5,442 nt of DNA from Lachnospiraceae bacterium. Its GTDB lineage: Bacteria; Bacillota; Clostridia; Lachnospirales; Lachnospiraceae. The notes under the pieces were generated by a model that worked only from the letters and a program-made list of their open reading frames with translations, had not been told where the DNA came from and made no database searches. Of this stretch, positions 5,273-5,442 are shown one piece after another (position 1 is the first letter of the stretch; the number at the start of each line of letters is the position of its first letter). Position numbers and translations under genes: made by a program. The DNA lies in NCBI GenBank assembly GCA_003542935.1, contig DPJQ01000227.1, forward strand, positions 1 to 5,442, read 5' to 3'.

Positions 5273-5314
5273 CACAGGTCGAAGCACTTCCCACGGGACG
5301 CCTTCGGTGTGCTG
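5270..5314 (+). repeat. Nested stem-loop downstream of folP
   Basis: cagcaca (5270-5276) pairs with tgtgctg (5308-5314), and cgaag (5280-5284) pairs with cttcg (5302-5306) inside it, leaving a 17-base loop. No T-run follows, so it is not a standard terminator. It lies about 50 bases after the folP stop and may be repeat-borne or a 3' end structure. Confidence 0.55.
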
Positions 5315-5342
5315 CTGAGACCGTAAGAACATGAGTCAAGTG

Positions 5343-5437
5343 TGCAAAATCCCATCGCCGAAGGGCGCTGAACGTCCAGTGGACGTTCGCTTAGCGCCGA
5401 CCGAAGCGGAGTGTAGATATTTTCATTGGATTTTGCA
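5343..5437. repeat. Palindromic element with inverted ends, MITE-like
   Basis: The ends tgcaaaatcc (5343-5352) and ggattttgca (5428-5437) are perfect reverse complements, with 12 of 13 bases matching when extended inward. The centre is a strong hairpin: ggcgct/agcgcc (5364-5369, 5393-5398) enclosing gaacgtcc/ggacgttc (5370-5377, 5381-5388) with a three-base loop and a four-base bulge. It encodes nothing. The design fits a small non-autonomous transposable or REP-like repeat, and I recall similar CGTCCAGTGGACG-centred repeats in Lachnospiraceae. The true right boundary may lie beyond the window, which ends five bases later. Confidence 0.65.
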
Positions 5438-5442
5438 TTGTA

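Noticed and set aside
5261..5442. CRISPR array or integron attC site
   Set aside because: There are no regularly spaced direct repeats, and the paired arms belong to single palindromes without the conserved core triplets expected of attC.

Overview
The window looks like chromosome from a Gram-positive anaerobe of the Clostridia, most likely a gut Lachnospiraceae. The evidence is AGGAGG-type ribosome binding sites, family-typical protein sequences, a tetrahydrofolate (THF) riboswitch ahead of folE, and a folE - HD protein - folP gene order. The species cannot be named from the sequence alone.

Left part (1-1218): the C-terminal end of a sugar-type ABC transporter solute-binding protein enters from the left edge and stops at 375. 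A decayed remnant of an Rpn/PD-(D/E)XK nuclease-like 'putative transposase' follows at about 530-1133. It lacks its N-terminal half and is frameshifted near its end, beside a 12-bp tandem repeat. A strong rho-independent terminator (1177-1218) closes this region.

Middle (1219-2849): a gene for a secreted protein with a signal peptide and propeller-like Tyr/Lys-rich repeats, of unknown function, precedes a NimA/pyridoxamine-5'-phosphate-oxidase-like flavin split-barrel protein. A perfect 8-bp inverted repeat lies between them.

Right part (2878-5220): a folate biosynthesis operon. A sigma-A type promoter (2878-2905) drives a leader with a THF riboswitch (about 2944-3057) and an intrinsic terminator (3061-3111). 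The genes are folE (GTP cyclohydrolase I), a one-base-spaced HD-domain phosphohydrolase of unknown substrate, and folP (dihydropteroate synthase). The likely logic is end-product control: THF bound to the leader favours termination, lowering synthesis of the first and later pathway enzymes. The HD protein sits where a dihydroneopterin triphosphate phosphohydrolase would be useful. No folB, folK or folQ is seen before the window ends.

Right edge (5221-5442): no gene is seen. The segment holds a stem-loop and a palindromic element with 10-bp inverted ends, probably a small non-autonomous dispersed repeat. A 12-base motif, GTAACWGYTCAG, occurs four times in the window (356, 1219, 2336 on the minus strand, 5261), always at gene ends or between genes. 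This suggests that a dispersed repeat family has shaped this locus.
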